A DNA stretch of 64,000 bases from Paraplanobispora siamensis. Its GTDB lineage: Bacteria; Actinomycetota; Actinomycetes; Streptosporangiales; Streptosporangiaceae. Positions 52,300 to 62,376 of this stretch are shown here, piece by piece. Where the stretch lies: assembly GCF_016863175.1 (NCBI RefSeq), contig NZ_BOOJ01000012.1, forward strand, positions 248,001 through 312,000. Direction: 5' to 3'. The notes below the pieces were generated by a model. That model worked only from the letters and a program-made list of their open reading frames with translations. It was not told the origin of the DNA and did no database searches. The position numbers were made by a program, and so were the translations under genes. Numbering within the stretch: position 1 is the first letter of the stretch; each line of letters opens with the position of its first letter.

Positions 52300-53016
52300 A
52301 TGAGAAGGTTCCTCCGGCCGCGGGCGGGGAACGCCGTGCTCGTGAGCGGTGACGCGGGAGTGCGCCTGCCCTTCACCGGCCGGGCGGAGGCGGGCGAGCT
52401 CCTGGCCGGGCGGCTGGCCGGCCTGGGCCTGCGGGCTCCGGTCGTGTTCGCGCTGCCGCGCGGGGGAGTGGCGGTGGCCGCCCCGGTCGCGGCACGGCTC
52501 GGAGGCGTGCTCGACGTGCTCGTCAGCCGCAAGATAGGCCATCCGGTCAACCGCGAGTTCGGGGTGGGGGCGATCGCCGAGGGCGGCGAGCCGGTGTTCG
52601 ATCCGGACATGCTGCGGCGGCTGATGCCGTCGGAGCAGGAGCTGCGCCGGGTGGTCGAGGCGGAGCGGGCCGAGCTGGCCCGGCGGGTCGCGGTCTACCG
52701 GGGGAGCAGAAGGCCGCCGGAGCCGGAGGGCAGGGACGTGGTCGTGGTCGACGACGGCATCGCCACCGGTGTCACGGCCAGGGCCGCCTTGCGCGCGGTC
52801 AGGTCGCGGGCCCCTGCCCGTCTGGTGCTCGCCGCTCCCGTGGCGGCGCCGGAGACGGTCCGGGCCATGCGGGGGGAGGCGGACGAGATCGTGGTGCTCG
52901 CCGCACCACCGGGCTTCCATGCCGTGGGGCAGTGGTACCGGAGGTTCGACCAGCTCGACGACGACGACGTTCTCGGCCTGCTCGACACCTGGGTCCGCGC
53001 GCGGAACAACGTGTGA
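52300..53016 (+). CDS. Phosphoribosyltransferase-family protein
   Basis: The 238-residue protein has the type I PRTase PRPP motif VVVVDDGIATGVTARAAL and the PPi-loop region VVFALPRGGVAVAAPVAARL. It belongs to the group often annotated as predicted phosphoribosyltransferases and not assigned to a purine or pyrimidine pathway. The ATG at 52300 is used. The stop codon lies inside a perfect stem-loop shared with the convergent whiB gene. Confidence 0.87.
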   Translation: MRRFLRPRAGNAVLVSGDAGVRLPFTGRAEAGELLAGRLAGLGLRAPVVFALPRGGVAVAAPVAARLGGVLDVLVSRKIGHPVNREFGVGAIAEGGEPVFDPDMLRRLMPSEQELRRVVEAERAELARRVAVYRGSRRPPEPEGRDVVVVDDGIATGVTARAALRAVRSRAPARLVLAAPVAAPETVRAMRGEADEIVVLAAPPGFHAVGQWYRRFDQLDDDDVLGLLDTWVRARNNV

Positions 53017-53046
53017 TCTCGCAGGGACGCCGGCGAGATCACACGT
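53009..53046. terminator. Bidirectional stem-loop between convergent genes
   Basis: The arms at 53009-53022 and 53033-53046 are perfectly complementary over 14 bp with a 10-nt loop. The left arm contains the stop codon of the phosphoribosyltransferase gene, and the whiB gene on the other strand ends 27 nt beyond the right arm. It can serve both transcripts. Confidence 0.75.
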
Positions 53047-53072
53047 GCGGGGGAAAGCCGGGTGGAGGTCGT

Positions 53073-53387
53073 TCAGGCGACGGCGCTGATGCCGGCGCTG
53101 GCGGCACGGCGCATGCGACGACGGCGCTCGGAGGCGCGCTCGTCCTCGTTCAGGCCGCCCCACGTGCCGTACTTCTCCGGACGGGACAGCGCGTAGTCAA
53201 GGCACTCGGCGCGGACGGGGCACTGGCCGCAGATGGCCTTGGCCTTGCGCTCGCGGATATCACGCTCGGGCTGACGCTCGCCATCGGGACCGAAGAAGAG
53301 CACAAGGTCCTCACCCCGGCACGCGGCGTCATCCTGCCAGCCCCAGCTGGGCCGAGGGCGGGCGGTCTGCCGACGTACCTGAGACAT
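53073..53387 (-). CDS. WhiB-family iron-sulfur transcription factor
   Basis: The 104-residue protein has the four cluster cysteines (Cys23 in DAACRGEDLVLFF, Cys53 and Cys56 in AICGQCPVRAEC, Cys62), the family turn GTWGGLNEDER and a basic C-terminal end (RRRRMRRAASAG). WhiB-like proteins bind a 4Fe-4S cluster and act with sigma factors on development or stress genes. The ATG at 53387 follows AAGGTGG. I cannot assign the exact Wbl class. It stands alone. Confidence 0.93.
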   Translation of the reverse strand: MSQVRRQTARPRPSWGWQDDAACRGEDLVLFFGPDGERQPERDIRERKAKAICGQCPVRAECLDYALSRPEKYGTWGGLNEDERASERRRRMRRAASAGISAVA

Positions 53388-53491
53388 GAGAAAACCACCT
53401 TCTAGTGAGAAGTATTTCGGGTTACTACCGCATTGGACGCATTTGACGTCCCTGGTGCCAACGCCTGGATAGGCCGCGATGTTCCCTCTAG

Positions 53492-54430
53492 TCAGGTCAG
53501 AGCAGGCGTGGCATACCGCACAGGCGTGAGCCTGTCCAGCGTGACCAGCCGATAGGTGGTGATCGTATCGGCGCAAGCCGTACCACATGGCGTTGGCAAC
53601 GTCATGGGCTCAACCACTACCCGAAAACGGGTGCCGCTACCGCGCACGATGGCCTCGGTGGCGGCTCCCTCCGACCTGGAGGACTCCACGGCCACTCCGC
53701 CGACCGAGAGCTCGCCCGTGTGGGCACGGACGAAATGCTCGGCGGCTTGCAGTGGCTCAGGGATGCCTGCGCGTCCCCGGAAACGGTCGAGAATCACCTC
53801 GCCGGACCGGTACGCGTCGACTGCTGCGAGCGCAGCAGCTTGAGACATGCTGCCGTAGTAGAGCCCGTGTGGCAAGCACACCAGATTGGCGGCGTAGCGA
53901 TCGCCGCCAACATGTGATGTTTCCCATACTCTGTCCGGCCAAACATCGGCCAGGGAACGAGCGAGGGGAAGTCCAATGCGGGCGCAGCACGCGTTGCGCT
54001 TGGCGTGCGTACAGACCAGAAAAACCGGCTCACTCACAAGTATGCAGGACTTGGGGACCACTCCGGCCCGAAGAGCCTCCAGGTCAAGATCATCGGGGTC
54101 GTCGACGACCCCCTCGGCGAGCCAGGGCTCGGCCGCCGTGGAGTCCGCGACCATGACGTGAATGCCGTCCCCGCCGGGGATTCTGCGCCCCGGCCGGCGG
54201 ATGAGCTGGGGGCGGATGCCGAGGCTCGTCGCCCGTTTGATAAGAGTGTGAATCTCTTCCGGAAGGTCGCAGTCCTCCAGATGAGAGGCCCAGGGCCCGG
54301 AATGCTCGATGAGCAACCAGAAACGGGCCCCGACTGTCGCGCTGGCGTACACCGGGAGCTCGCCGGTGTGGCAGCCCAGGGGGTGCTCGCACCCCTTGGC
54401 CGCCTTGCCCAGAACGCTCGCCGCGGTCAC
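53492..54430 (-). CDS. Sucrase/ferredoxin-like protein, iron-regulated
   Basis: The 312-residue protein matches the sucrase/ferredoxin-like family, which has a thioredoxin-fold 2Fe-2S ferredoxin domain. The Cys-rich VCTHAKRNACCARIGLPLAR, HVGGDRYAANLVCLPHGLYY and the RFWLLIEHSGPWASH start are family blocks. The GTG at 54430 has GGGGGAG upstream. An iron box lies 20 nt upstream, so the gene should be on when iron is scarce; a role in iron or siderophore metabolism is likely. Its G/C content and codon choice look lower than those of its neighbours. Confidence 0.83.
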   Translation of the reverse strand: MTAASVLGKAAKGCEHPLGCHTGELPVYASATVGARFWLLIEHSGPWASHLEDCDLPEEIHTLIKRATSLGIRPQLIRRPGRRIPGGDGIHVMVADSTAAEPWLAEGVVDDPDDLDLEALRAGVVPKSCILVSEPVFLVCTHAKRNACCARIGLPLARSLADVWPDRVWETSHVGGDRYAANLVCLPHGLYYGSMSQAAALAAVDAYRSGEVILDRFRGRAGIPEPLQAAEHFVRAHTGELSVGGVAVESSRSEGAATEAIVRGSGTRFRVVVEPMTLPTPCGTACADTITTYRLVTLDRLTPVRYATPALT

Positions 54431-54449
54431 ACGCTCCCCCTATCCGTGG

Positions 54450-54468
54450 TTAGGTAAGACTAACCTAA
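54450..54468. promoter_or_regulatory. Iron box (IdeR/DmdR/DtxR-type operator)
   Basis: The 19-bp TTAGGTAAGACTAACCTAA is a near-perfect palindrome and matches the DtxR/IdeR consensus with only small central differences. It lies immediately upstream of the sucrase/ferredoxin-like gene and about 50 nt beyond the 3' end of glpD, so the former is the target. Confidence 0.88.
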
Positions 54469-54521
54469 CGGATCAGGGGAATCTTTGTGGGTGTAGAAAT
54501 GCTCAAAGCCGGGAAAAAGAT

Positions 54522-56027
54522 CTACTCCTGATAATCCAGTGCCTTCTGAGCCGCGGGCAGCGCCGCCTGCCTGTCCTCCGCGACCAGGCCGATCCGGGTC
54601 CGCCGGTCCAGCAGGTCGCCGGCGTCCAGCGCCCCCTCGTGCCGGACCGCCCAGACGAGCTCGGCCACCGTGACGCCGGTGGGCAGCCGCTCGGCCAGGG
54701 CCGGGTCCCGCCCGGCCAGGGTGTGCACGGCCCCCGCCTCGCCGCCGTACCTCTCCACCAGCCGCGCCGGCGCCGTGACGCCCGGGTGCGTGACGCCGAC
54801 CAGGGGCAGGCGCGCCGTACGGCTGGCGCCCGCGCCCAGGCGGTGGGTGCGGACCGCCAGGTCGACCGCGTCCTCGGCCATCCGCCGGTAGGTGGTGAGC
54901 TTGCCGCCCACGACCGTGACCATCCCGTCGGAGGAGGTCAGCAGCGCGTGCCTCCTGGACAGGTCGGCGGTGCGCCCCTCGGCCGCCAGCAGCGGGCGCA
55001 GCCCGGCGAAGGCGCCGGCGACCTCCTCACGCCGCACCTCGGTGTCCAGCACCGAGTTGAGCACGCCGAGCAGGAACGTCACATCCTCTTCGGGCGCCTC
55101 GGGGACGTCGGGGACCGGCCCCTCCACCGGCTCGTCGGTCAGGCCCACGTAGACGCGTCCGTCGGCCTGGGGCAGCACCAGCGCGAAGCGGTTGCTCTCG
55201 CCGGGGATCGGCACGTGCAGCCCGGTGCGCAGCCCCGGCAGGGTCTCCGGCCGCAGCACCAGGTGGGTGCCGCGCGAGGGCCGCAGCCGGATGGCCGGAT
55301 CGAGCTGCGCGGCCCAGACCCCCGCGGCGTTGATCACGGCCCGCGCCCGGATCGTGAAGGTCTCGCCGGTGAGCTCGTCGCGCACCCGCGCCTCCCGTCC
55401 GCCCAGCTCCAGCGCCCGGCACCGGGTCAGGATCCTGGCCCCGTGCGCGGCGGCGGTCCTGGCCAGCGCGACCACCAGCCGGGCGTCGTCGACCAGCCGC
55501 CCGTCCCACGACAGCAGCGCCCCGCGCAGCCCGCGCGGGCTCAGCGGCGCGGCCAGCTCGCGGGCCCGCCCGGCGGAGATCCGCGAGGGGCCGGGCAGCA
55601 GCCGGCGCGGGGTGCGGGCGGCGGCGCGCAGCCCGTCGCCCAGCCGGTAGCCGGTCATCAGGGTCGCCGCCTGGGAGCCGGAGACCCGCGGGGTCAGCGG
55701 CAGCAGGTACGGCTGCGCCCGCACCAGGTGCGGGGCGGTGCGGGCGAGCAGGACGCCGCGCTCCACCGCGCTCTCGTGCGCCACCCCGATCTGCCCCTTG
55801 GCGAGATAGCGCAGGCCGCCGTGGATCATCTTGGAGCTCCACCGCGAGGTGCCGAAGGCCAGGTCGCAGGCGTCGATCGCGGCCACCGACAGGCCGCGCG
55901 AGGCGGCGTCGAGCGCGGCCCCGGCGCCGGTGGCGCCCAGCCCGACCACCAGCACGTCGACGGTCCGGCCGTCGGCCAGCTCGGCGAGCTCGCGGGAGCG
56001 GCGGGCGGCGTTGAGGGAGGACTTCAC
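54522..56027 (-). CDS. glpD: FAD-dependent glycerol-3-phosphate dehydrogenase
   Basis: The 501-residue flavoenzyme oxidises glycerol-3-phosphate to dihydroxyacetone phosphate at the membrane. The FAD motif is VDVLVVGLGATGAGAALDAA. SKMIHGGLRYL and RAVINAAGVWA are conserved blocks, and VVGGKLTTYRRMAEDA is in the C-terminal part. The GTG at 56027 overlaps the stop of the TetR gene as GTGA. It is co-transcribed with that regulator and divergent from an AGPS-like flavoprotein gene, which together suggest DHAP/ether-lipid metabolism. Confidence 0.93.
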   Translation of the reverse strand: MKSSLNAARRSRELAELADGRTVDVLVVGLGATGAGAALDAASRGLSVAAIDACDLAFGTSRWSSKMIHGGLRYLAKGQIGVAHESAVERGVLLARTAPHLVRAQPYLLPLTPRVSGSQAATLMTGYRLGDGLRAAARTPRRLLPGPSRISAGRARELAAPLSPRGLRGALLSWDGRLVDDARLVVALARTAAAHGARILTRCRALELGGREARVRDELTGETFTIRARAVINAAGVWAAQLDPAIRLRPSRGTHLVLRPETLPGLRTGLHVPIPGESNRFALVLPQADGRVYVGLTDEPVEGPVPDVPEAPEEDVTFLLGVLNSVLDTEVRREEVAGAFAGLRPLLAAEGRTADLSRRHALLTSSDGMVTVVGGKLTTYRRMAEDAVDLAVRTHRLGAGASRTARLPLVGVTHPGVTAPARLVERYGGEAGAVHTLAGRDPALAERLPTGVTVAELVWAVRHEGALDAGDLLDRRTRIGLVAEDRQAALPAAQKALDYQE

Positions 56028-56626
56028 GGCGACAGGTACCTCTCCAGGAGTGCGGTCAGCTCGGCGTCCAGCTCGTCCCGGGTGACGGGGCCGAGCATGG
56101 TGGGGCCGGACAGCAGGAAGGACTGGGCGGTCAGCAGCACGGCCCTGGCCATCGCCACGGGGTCGCCGGGCCGTACGGTGCCCTGCTCCTGACCCCGGGC
56201 GACGGCCTGCTCGACGAGGGCGAGCATGGCCTCGTGGCTGGAGCCCCGGCGGTCCAGCAGGTAGGGCAGGAGCAGCTCGGGGTCGACCTCGACGATCTTC
56301 CGCCAGAGCGGGTGGCCGCGCAGCTCCCCGACCACCCCGACGGCCGCGGTGACCGGGTCGTCGGTGGCGAAGCGCCCGGCGACGCGCACCCACTCCCTGG
56401 TCATCAGGTCGGCGACCAGGCTCCGCACGTCGGGCCAGTGCCGGTAGACGGTCATCCGGGACACCCCGGCCCGCCGCGCCACGTCGGTGAGCGTGGTGCG
56501 GCGCACCCCGACGGCGAGGACCACCTCGCGCGCGGCGTCGAGGACGGCCTCGCCGTGCCTGCCGCCCTGGGGCTCCTCGGAGTCGTCGGCCCGGTCTCTG
56601 CCCTTATTGTGACGAATGGACGTCAT
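56024..56626 (-). CDS. TetR-family regulator of the glpD/AGPS-like locus
   Basis: The 200-residue protein has the helix-turn-helix RTTLTDVARRAGVSRMTVYR and a helical C-terminal domain. The ATG at 56626 follows TACACT by 7 nt, so the mRNA is probably leaderless. The coding starts of this gene and the divergent AGPS-like gene overlap by 11 bp, and the inverted arms TGTGAC/GTCACA span both starts. It most likely represses itself, glpD and the AGPS-like gene. Confidence 0.88.
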   Translation of the reverse strand: MTSIRHNKGRDRADDSEEPQGGRHGEAVLDAAREVVLAVGVRRTTLTDVARRAGVSRMTVYRHWPDVRSLVADLMTREWVRVAGRFATDDPVTAAVGVVGELRGHPLWRKIVEVDPELLLPYLLDRRGSSHEAMLALVEQAVARGQEQGTVRPGDPVAMARAVLLTAQSFLLSGPTMLGPVTRDELDAELTALLERYLSP

Positions 56627-56639
56627 GTGTCACAGTGTA
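56605..56639. promoter_or_regulatory. Overlapping divergent promoters with an operator-like inverted repeat
   Basis: TATTGT at 56605-56610 lies 5 nt before the rightward ATG, and TACACT (minus strand, 56634-56639) 7 nt before the leftward ATG. TGTGAC (56608-56613) and GTCACA (56629-56634) are inverted copies with a 15-nt spacer overlapping both -10 elements. One protein could shut both. Confidence 0.55.
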
Positions 56640-58271
56640 GAGGTGGAAACTCACCGTGCGGAAGTAGAGACCCCGGCGGCCCCGGCGAGCGCCGCCGAAC
56701 CGATGCTCTGGTCCGGCTGGGGCGACCCCGCCAAGGCAGCGGACCTGCCCGAGCCGGTCGTGAAGCTGCTGCGCGAGGTGCTGGGCGTGCGCCCGCCGGC
56801 GAGCCCGGCCGGGAGCTGGGAGGAGGTGCGGCTGCCCGTCACCGTCCTGCCCCCCGAGACGCTGACCGAACTGATCGGCGTGGTCGGCGACGGGTACGTC
56901 CGCTCCGGCGACGAGGACCGGGTCCGCCACACCCGGGGCAAGTCCACCCCCGACCTGATGCGCATGCGCGCCGGTGACGGCTCCGACGCCCCCGACGCCG
57001 TGGTGCTGCCCGCCTCGCACGACGAGGTGCTCCGGGTGCTGCGGGTCTGCGCCGCGCACCGGGTCGCGGTGGTGCCCTTCGGCGGCGGCACCTCGGTCGT
57101 CGGCGGACTGACCCCGGCGCGCGAGGGGTTCTCCGGGGTCGTCGCCCTGGACCTGGCCCGGCTGAACCGGCTCGTCTCGGTGGACGCCGAGTCGATGGTC
57201 GCGGAACTGGAGCCCGGCCTGCGCGCGCCGCAGGCCGAGGAGCTCCTGGCCGCGCACGGGTTCACCCTGGGGCACTTCCCCCAGTCCTTCGAGTACGCCA
57301 CGCTGGGCGGCTTCGCCGCGGCCCGCTCCAGCGGCCAGGCCTCGGCGGGCTATGGCCGTTTCGACGACATGGTGGTCGGCATGACCGTGGCCACCCCGCG
57401 CGGCACCCTCGAGCTGGGCCGCGCGCCCAAGTCCGCCGCCGGGCCCGACCTGCGCCAGGTGATCCTCGGCTCCGAGGGCGCCTTCGGCGTGATCACCTCG
57501 CTCCGGCTGCGGGTGCGCCCGGTCCCGCAGGTGCGCGTCTACGAGGGCTGGCGGTTCGAGTCGTTCGCGGCCGGGTCGGCCGCGCTGCGCAGGCTCGCCC
57601 AGGACGGGCCGGTGCCCACCGTGCTGCGCCTGTCGGACGAGACCGAGACGATGATCGGCCTGGCCAAGCCCGGTGAGCTGGGCGGCATGGCCTCCGGGGC
57701 GGGCTGCCTGGTCGTGGCCGGCTACGAGGGCGCAGCCGAGGAGGTGCCCGCGCGGCGCGAGCGGGCCGCCGCGGTCCTGTCCGGGCTCGGCGGGACCTTC
57801 CTGGGCACCGAGCCCGGCCAGGCCTGGGCGCACGGCCGCTACGCGGCCCCCTACCTGCGCGACTCCCTGCTCGCGGCCGGGGCCACGGTGGAGACCCTGG
57901 AGACGGCCGGGTTCTGGGCCGGCCTGCCGCGCCTGTACGACGCCGTACGGCTGGCGCTGCACGGCGCGCTCGGCTCGCCGCTGGTGATGTGCCACATCTC
58001 GCACGTGTACGGCACCGGCGCCTCGCTCTACTTCACGGTCGTCACGGCCCAGAGCGAGGACCCGATCGCGCAGTGGGAGGCGGCCAAGCGCGCGGCGAAC
58101 GAGGCGATCGCCGCCGCGGGCGGCACCGTCTCCCACCACCACGGCGTCGGCCGCGACCACCGCGGGCCGTACGCCGACGAGATCGGCGAGCTGGGCGTGG
58201 AGATCCTGCGCGGGATCAAGGAGCGCCTCGACCCCGAGGGGATCCTCAACCCCGGGGTGCTGATCCCCTGA
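56616..58271 (+). CDS. FAD-binding oxidase, alkyldihydroxyacetonephosphate synthase-like
   Basis: The 551-residue protein has the PCMH-type FAD domain (VVLPASHDEVLRVLRVCAAH, VAVVPFGGGTSVVGGLTP, GHFPQSFEYATLGGFAAARS, VILGSEGAFGVITSLRLRV) and a C-terminal domain with CHISHVYGTGASLYFTVV, GGTVSHHHGVGRDHR and LDPEGILNPGVL. The HHH cluster matches the active site of alkyl-DHAP synthase, which swaps an acyl for an alkyl chain to start ether-lipid synthesis. D-lactate/glycolate-type oxidases are the alternative. It is divergent from a TetR gene coupled to glpD, which makes DHAP. Confidence 0.87.
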   Translation: MDVMCHSVEVETHRAEVETPAAPASAAEPMLWSGWGDPAKAADLPEPVVKLLREVLGVRPPASPAGSWEEVRLPVTVLPPETLTELIGVVGDGYVRSGDEDRVRHTRGKSTPDLMRMRAGDGSDAPDAVVLPASHDEVLRVLRVCAAHRVAVVPFGGGTSVVGGLTPAREGFSGVVALDLARLNRLVSVDAESMVAELEPGLRAPQAEELLAAHGFTLGHFPQSFEYATLGGFAAARSSGQASAGYGRFDDMVVGMTVATPRGTLELGRAPKSAAGPDLRQVILGSEGAFGVITSLRLRVRPVPQVRVYEGWRFESFAAGSAALRRLAQDGPVPTVLRLSDETETMIGLAKPGELGGMASGAGCLVVAGYEGAAEEVPARRERAAAVLSGLGGTFLGTEPGQAWAHGRYAAPYLRDSLLAAGATVETLETAGFWAGLPRLYDAVRLALHGALGSPLVMCHISHVYGTGASLYFTVVTAQSEDPIAQWEAAKRAANEAIAAAGGTVSHHHGVGRDHRGPYADEIGELGVEILRGIKERLDPEGILNPGVLIP

Positions 58272-58278
58272 GGGCCGG

Positions 58279-58761
58279 TCACCCGGGCGGGGGAGGGGGA
58301 GTGCGGTCGGAGGCCGGCCAGACGTAGGGCAGGTCGTCCGGCTCGTCGCCGAAGATCGGGCGGTAGTGGTCGGGGAGCTTGCGCAGCAGGGACGAGCGGT
58401 GGCTGAGGTGGAAACCGGGGTCGCCCAGCCAGGGCGGCAGCTCGCCCGCCTGCCCGAGCAGCTCCTGGGAGCGCGGGACCCCGACGCCGCGCCGCTCGGT
58501 CAGCTCCCGCGCCATCGTCTCCGAGCAGGTGTCGGCCCGGCCCATGGAGCACCAGTGCCCGCATATCTCCAGGCCGTACCTGACCAGGGCCTCCTCGTAG
58601 CCGGTCCACATCCGCACCGCCGGGTGGTTGCGCCAGCCGTACCCCGGCACGGTCAGCGCGCGCAGCACCTGGAGCGTCTCGACCCGCTGCTTGCCGAGCC
58701 GCAGCGGGTCGAGGACCGCCGCGGTGGCGGCGAAGTCGGGATAGGGGAGGAAGGTCTGCAT
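58279..58761 (-). CDS. MSMEG_6728-family protein (DNA-glycosylase-like fold)
   Basis: The 160-residue protein begins MQTFLPYPDFAATAAVLDPL and continues RLGKQRVETLQVLRAL, the pattern of the MSMEG_6728 family related to pyrimidine-dimer DNA glycosylases. HPAVRMWTGYEEALVRYGL and HLSHRSSLLRKLPDHYRPIF follow. A function in DNA repair is suspected from the fold but is not established. The end is 7 bp from the convergent AGPS-like gene. The C-terminal tail is Pro-rich. Confidence 0.8.
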   Translation of the reverse strand: MQTFLPYPDFAATAAVLDPLRLGKQRVETLQVLRALTVPGYGWRNHPAVRMWTGYEEALVRYGLEICGHWCSMGRADTCSETMARELTERRGVGVPRSQELLGQAGELPPWLGDPGFHLSHRSSLLRKLPDHYRPIFGDEPDDLPYVWPASDRTPPPPPG

Positions 58762-58982
58762 CGCCGTCCTCGGATCAGGGGCGCGGGTACGGCGTGCCCG
58801 TCGGGCCCCGGGACGCCGCGCCGGGGTCGGTCCGCCGGCCGTGCCAGGCGTGTACCCGCCCGGACGCCGGGCACGCGGGCCGGAGGGAAAGCGCCCCTGG
58901 GCGCCGGGTCAAATGTCCGCCGGGGCGGACCGGGTGGTGGACCGGGCGCCCGCCGGAACGACCGCGGGCGGTCGCCGGGGTC

Positions 58983-60110
58983 TCAGAAGACGATCACCTG
59001 GCGGACCGCCTCGCCGGTGTGCAGGCGGTCGAAGCCCTCGTTGACCTCCTCCAGGGTGAGCCGGTGCGACAGCAGCGCGTCCACCGGCAGGATCCCCGCC
59101 CTGTACATCTCGACGAAGCGCGGGACGTCCCGGCGCGGGACGCACGAGCCCAGATAGCTGCCCTTGAGCGTGCGCTCCTCGGCGACCAGGCTCAGCGCGG
59201 GCAGGACCAGCTCGCGGGAGGGGTCGGGCAGGCCCACGGTCACCGTCGTGCCGCCTCGGGCCGTGGCCCGGTAGGCCTGCTCCAGGACCGGGACCACCCC
59301 GGTGGTGTCGACGACCTTCTCGGCGCCGCCGCGGGTGATCTCCCGGATCGCCTCGACGGCGTCCGGGCCGCCCGCGACTGTGTGCGTCGCGCCCAGCTCG
59401 CGCGCCAGCTCCAGCTTGGACTCCACCACGTCGATCGCGACCAGCGTCGCCGCTCCGGCCGCCTTGGCCGCCAGCAGCGCGGCCAGCCCGACCCCGCCCA
59501 GGCCGAACACCGCGACGCTGTCGCCGGGCGCGACCCGGGCGCTGTAGAACGCGGCGCCCGCGCCGGTCAGGACGGCGCAGCCGAACAGCGCGGCGATCTC
59601 GGGGGGCAGCTCCGGATCGACCTTGACCGCCGAGCGCGCCGAGACGACCGTGTACTCGGAGAAGGCCGAGACGCCGAGATGGTGCCAGGGGCGGCCGCCG
59701 GAGGCGTCGCTGAAGCGCAGCCCGCCGCCGAGCAGGGTGCCGCTGCCGTTGGCCGCCGCGCCCGGCTCGCACAGCGCGGGACGGCCTCCCGAGCAGGGGG
59801 CGCAGTGCCCGCAGGCCGGGACGAACGCCAGCACCACGTGGTCGCCCGGGGCGAACTCGGTGCCCTCGCCGACGGCCACGACCTCGCCCGCGGCCTCGTG
59901 CCCCAGGGCCATGGGCAGCGGGCGCAGCCGGGAGCCGTTGATCACCGACAGGTCCGAGTGGCACAGCCCCGCCGCGCGCACCCGGATCAGCAGCTCGCCG
60001 GGGCCGGGCGGGTCGAGCGTCAGCGGTACGACCTCCAGGGGGCGGGAGTCCGCGTAGGGGGCCGGGCGGCCCGACTCGACCAGGACCGCGGCCCGGGTGG
60101 AGGTGCTCAT
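58983..60110 (-). CDS. Zinc-dependent alcohol dehydrogenase (MDR family)
   Basis: The 375-residue enzyme has the catalytic zinc ligands Cys50 in GLCHSD and His71/Glu72 in LGHEAAGEV. The four structural zinc cysteines are in ACGHCAPCSGGRPALC. The cofactor motif is VAVFGLGGVGLAALLAAK, followed by an Asp (IDVVESK) favouring NAD+. It oxidises an alcohol or reduces an aldehyde. The ATG overlaps the thioesterase stop as ATGA, so the two form an operon. Confidence 0.92.
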   Translation of the reverse strand: MSTSTRAAVLVESGRPAPYADSRPLEVVPLTLDPPGPGELLIRVRAAGLCHSDLSVINGSRLRPLPMALGHEAAGEVVAVGEGTEFAPGDHVVLAFVPACGHCAPCSGGRPALCEPGAAANGSGTLLGGGLRFSDASGGRPWHHLGVSAFSEYTVVSARSAVKVDPELPPEIAALFGCAVLTGAGAAFYSARVAPGDSVAVFGLGGVGLAALLAAKAAGAATLVAIDVVESKLELARELGATHTVAGGPDAVEAIREITRGGAEKVVDTTGVVPVLEQAYRATARGGTTVTVGLPDPSRELVLPALSLVAEERTLKGSYLGSCVPRRDVPRFVEMYRAGILPVDALLSHRLTLEEVNEGFDRLHTGEAVRQVIVF

Positions 60111-60517
60111 TCGTCGATCACCATTTTCTCCATGGCGGCGCGCAGCGGCGCCGGGATCTCGGCGGGCCTGCGGTTCTCCCGGTCCACGAAGACGTGGACG
60201 AAGTGGCCCTCGGCCACGACCGTCTCCCCGTCCTCGCGGAACAGGCCCAGCTCGTAGCGGACGCTGGAGCGGCCCAGCTTCCCGATCCTGAGCCCGACCC
60301 TGACGGCCTCGGGGAAGGAGATCGCGGCCTTGTAGACGCAGTGCGACTCCACGCACAGGCCGATGACGTCACCGTCGTGGATGTCCAGGCCCGCGGTCCT
60401 GATCAGCCACGTGTTGATCACCGTGTCCATCAGCGAGTAGTGGACGGCGTTGTTCATGTGGCCGTAGACGTCGTTGTCCTTCCACCGTGTGGGGACGGTC
60501 TCCCAGTGCGCGTACAC
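60107..60517 (-). CDS. Acyl-CoA thioesterase (hotdog fold, 4HBT type)
   Basis: The 136-residue hotdog protein has the 4HBT signature TRWKDNDVYGHMNNAVHYSLM with the catalytic Asp; the 20-residue core is intact. It hydrolyses a CoA thioester. The GTG at 60517 has no ribosome site; TATAGT lies 7 nt upstream, suggesting a leaderless message. It is the first gene of an operon with a zinc alcohol dehydrogenase, possibly for a short or aromatic acyl-CoA/alcohol. Confidence 0.85.
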   Translation of the reverse strand: MYAHWETVPTRWKDNDVYGHMNNAVHYSLMDTVINTWLIRTAGLDIHDGDVIGLCVESHCVYKAAISFPEAVRVGLRIGKLGRSSVRYELGLFREDGETVVAEGHFVHVFVDRENRRPAEIPAPLRAAMEKMVIDE

Positions 60518-60677
60518 GGACAGAACTATATTCCAGAGCCGTACGGCGGGCGCCCCCGGGTCACGGCGGCCGATCTTTCCGGCGGACGGGCGGATGGCGG
60601 CCGTTTGCTTACACCTGTGTCACTTTTGGAGGAAATCTCCGCTCTGCTGTGATCAGTCCAACCTATGATCGTCCGCT

Positions 60678-62318
<1,641 letters not shown>

Positions 62319-62376
62319 GGATCTTTACTCCGGCGCTCCCCGAACCGCCGCGTGATCGCCCAATCATGGCCAGAAT

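Noticed and set aside
58858-58872. GCCCGG-ACG-CCGGGC hairpin as the alcohol dehydrogenase terminator
   Set aside because: The 6-bp stem lies over 100 nt past the stop codon and such stems arise readily in this G/C-rich sequence, so I do not list it as a feature.
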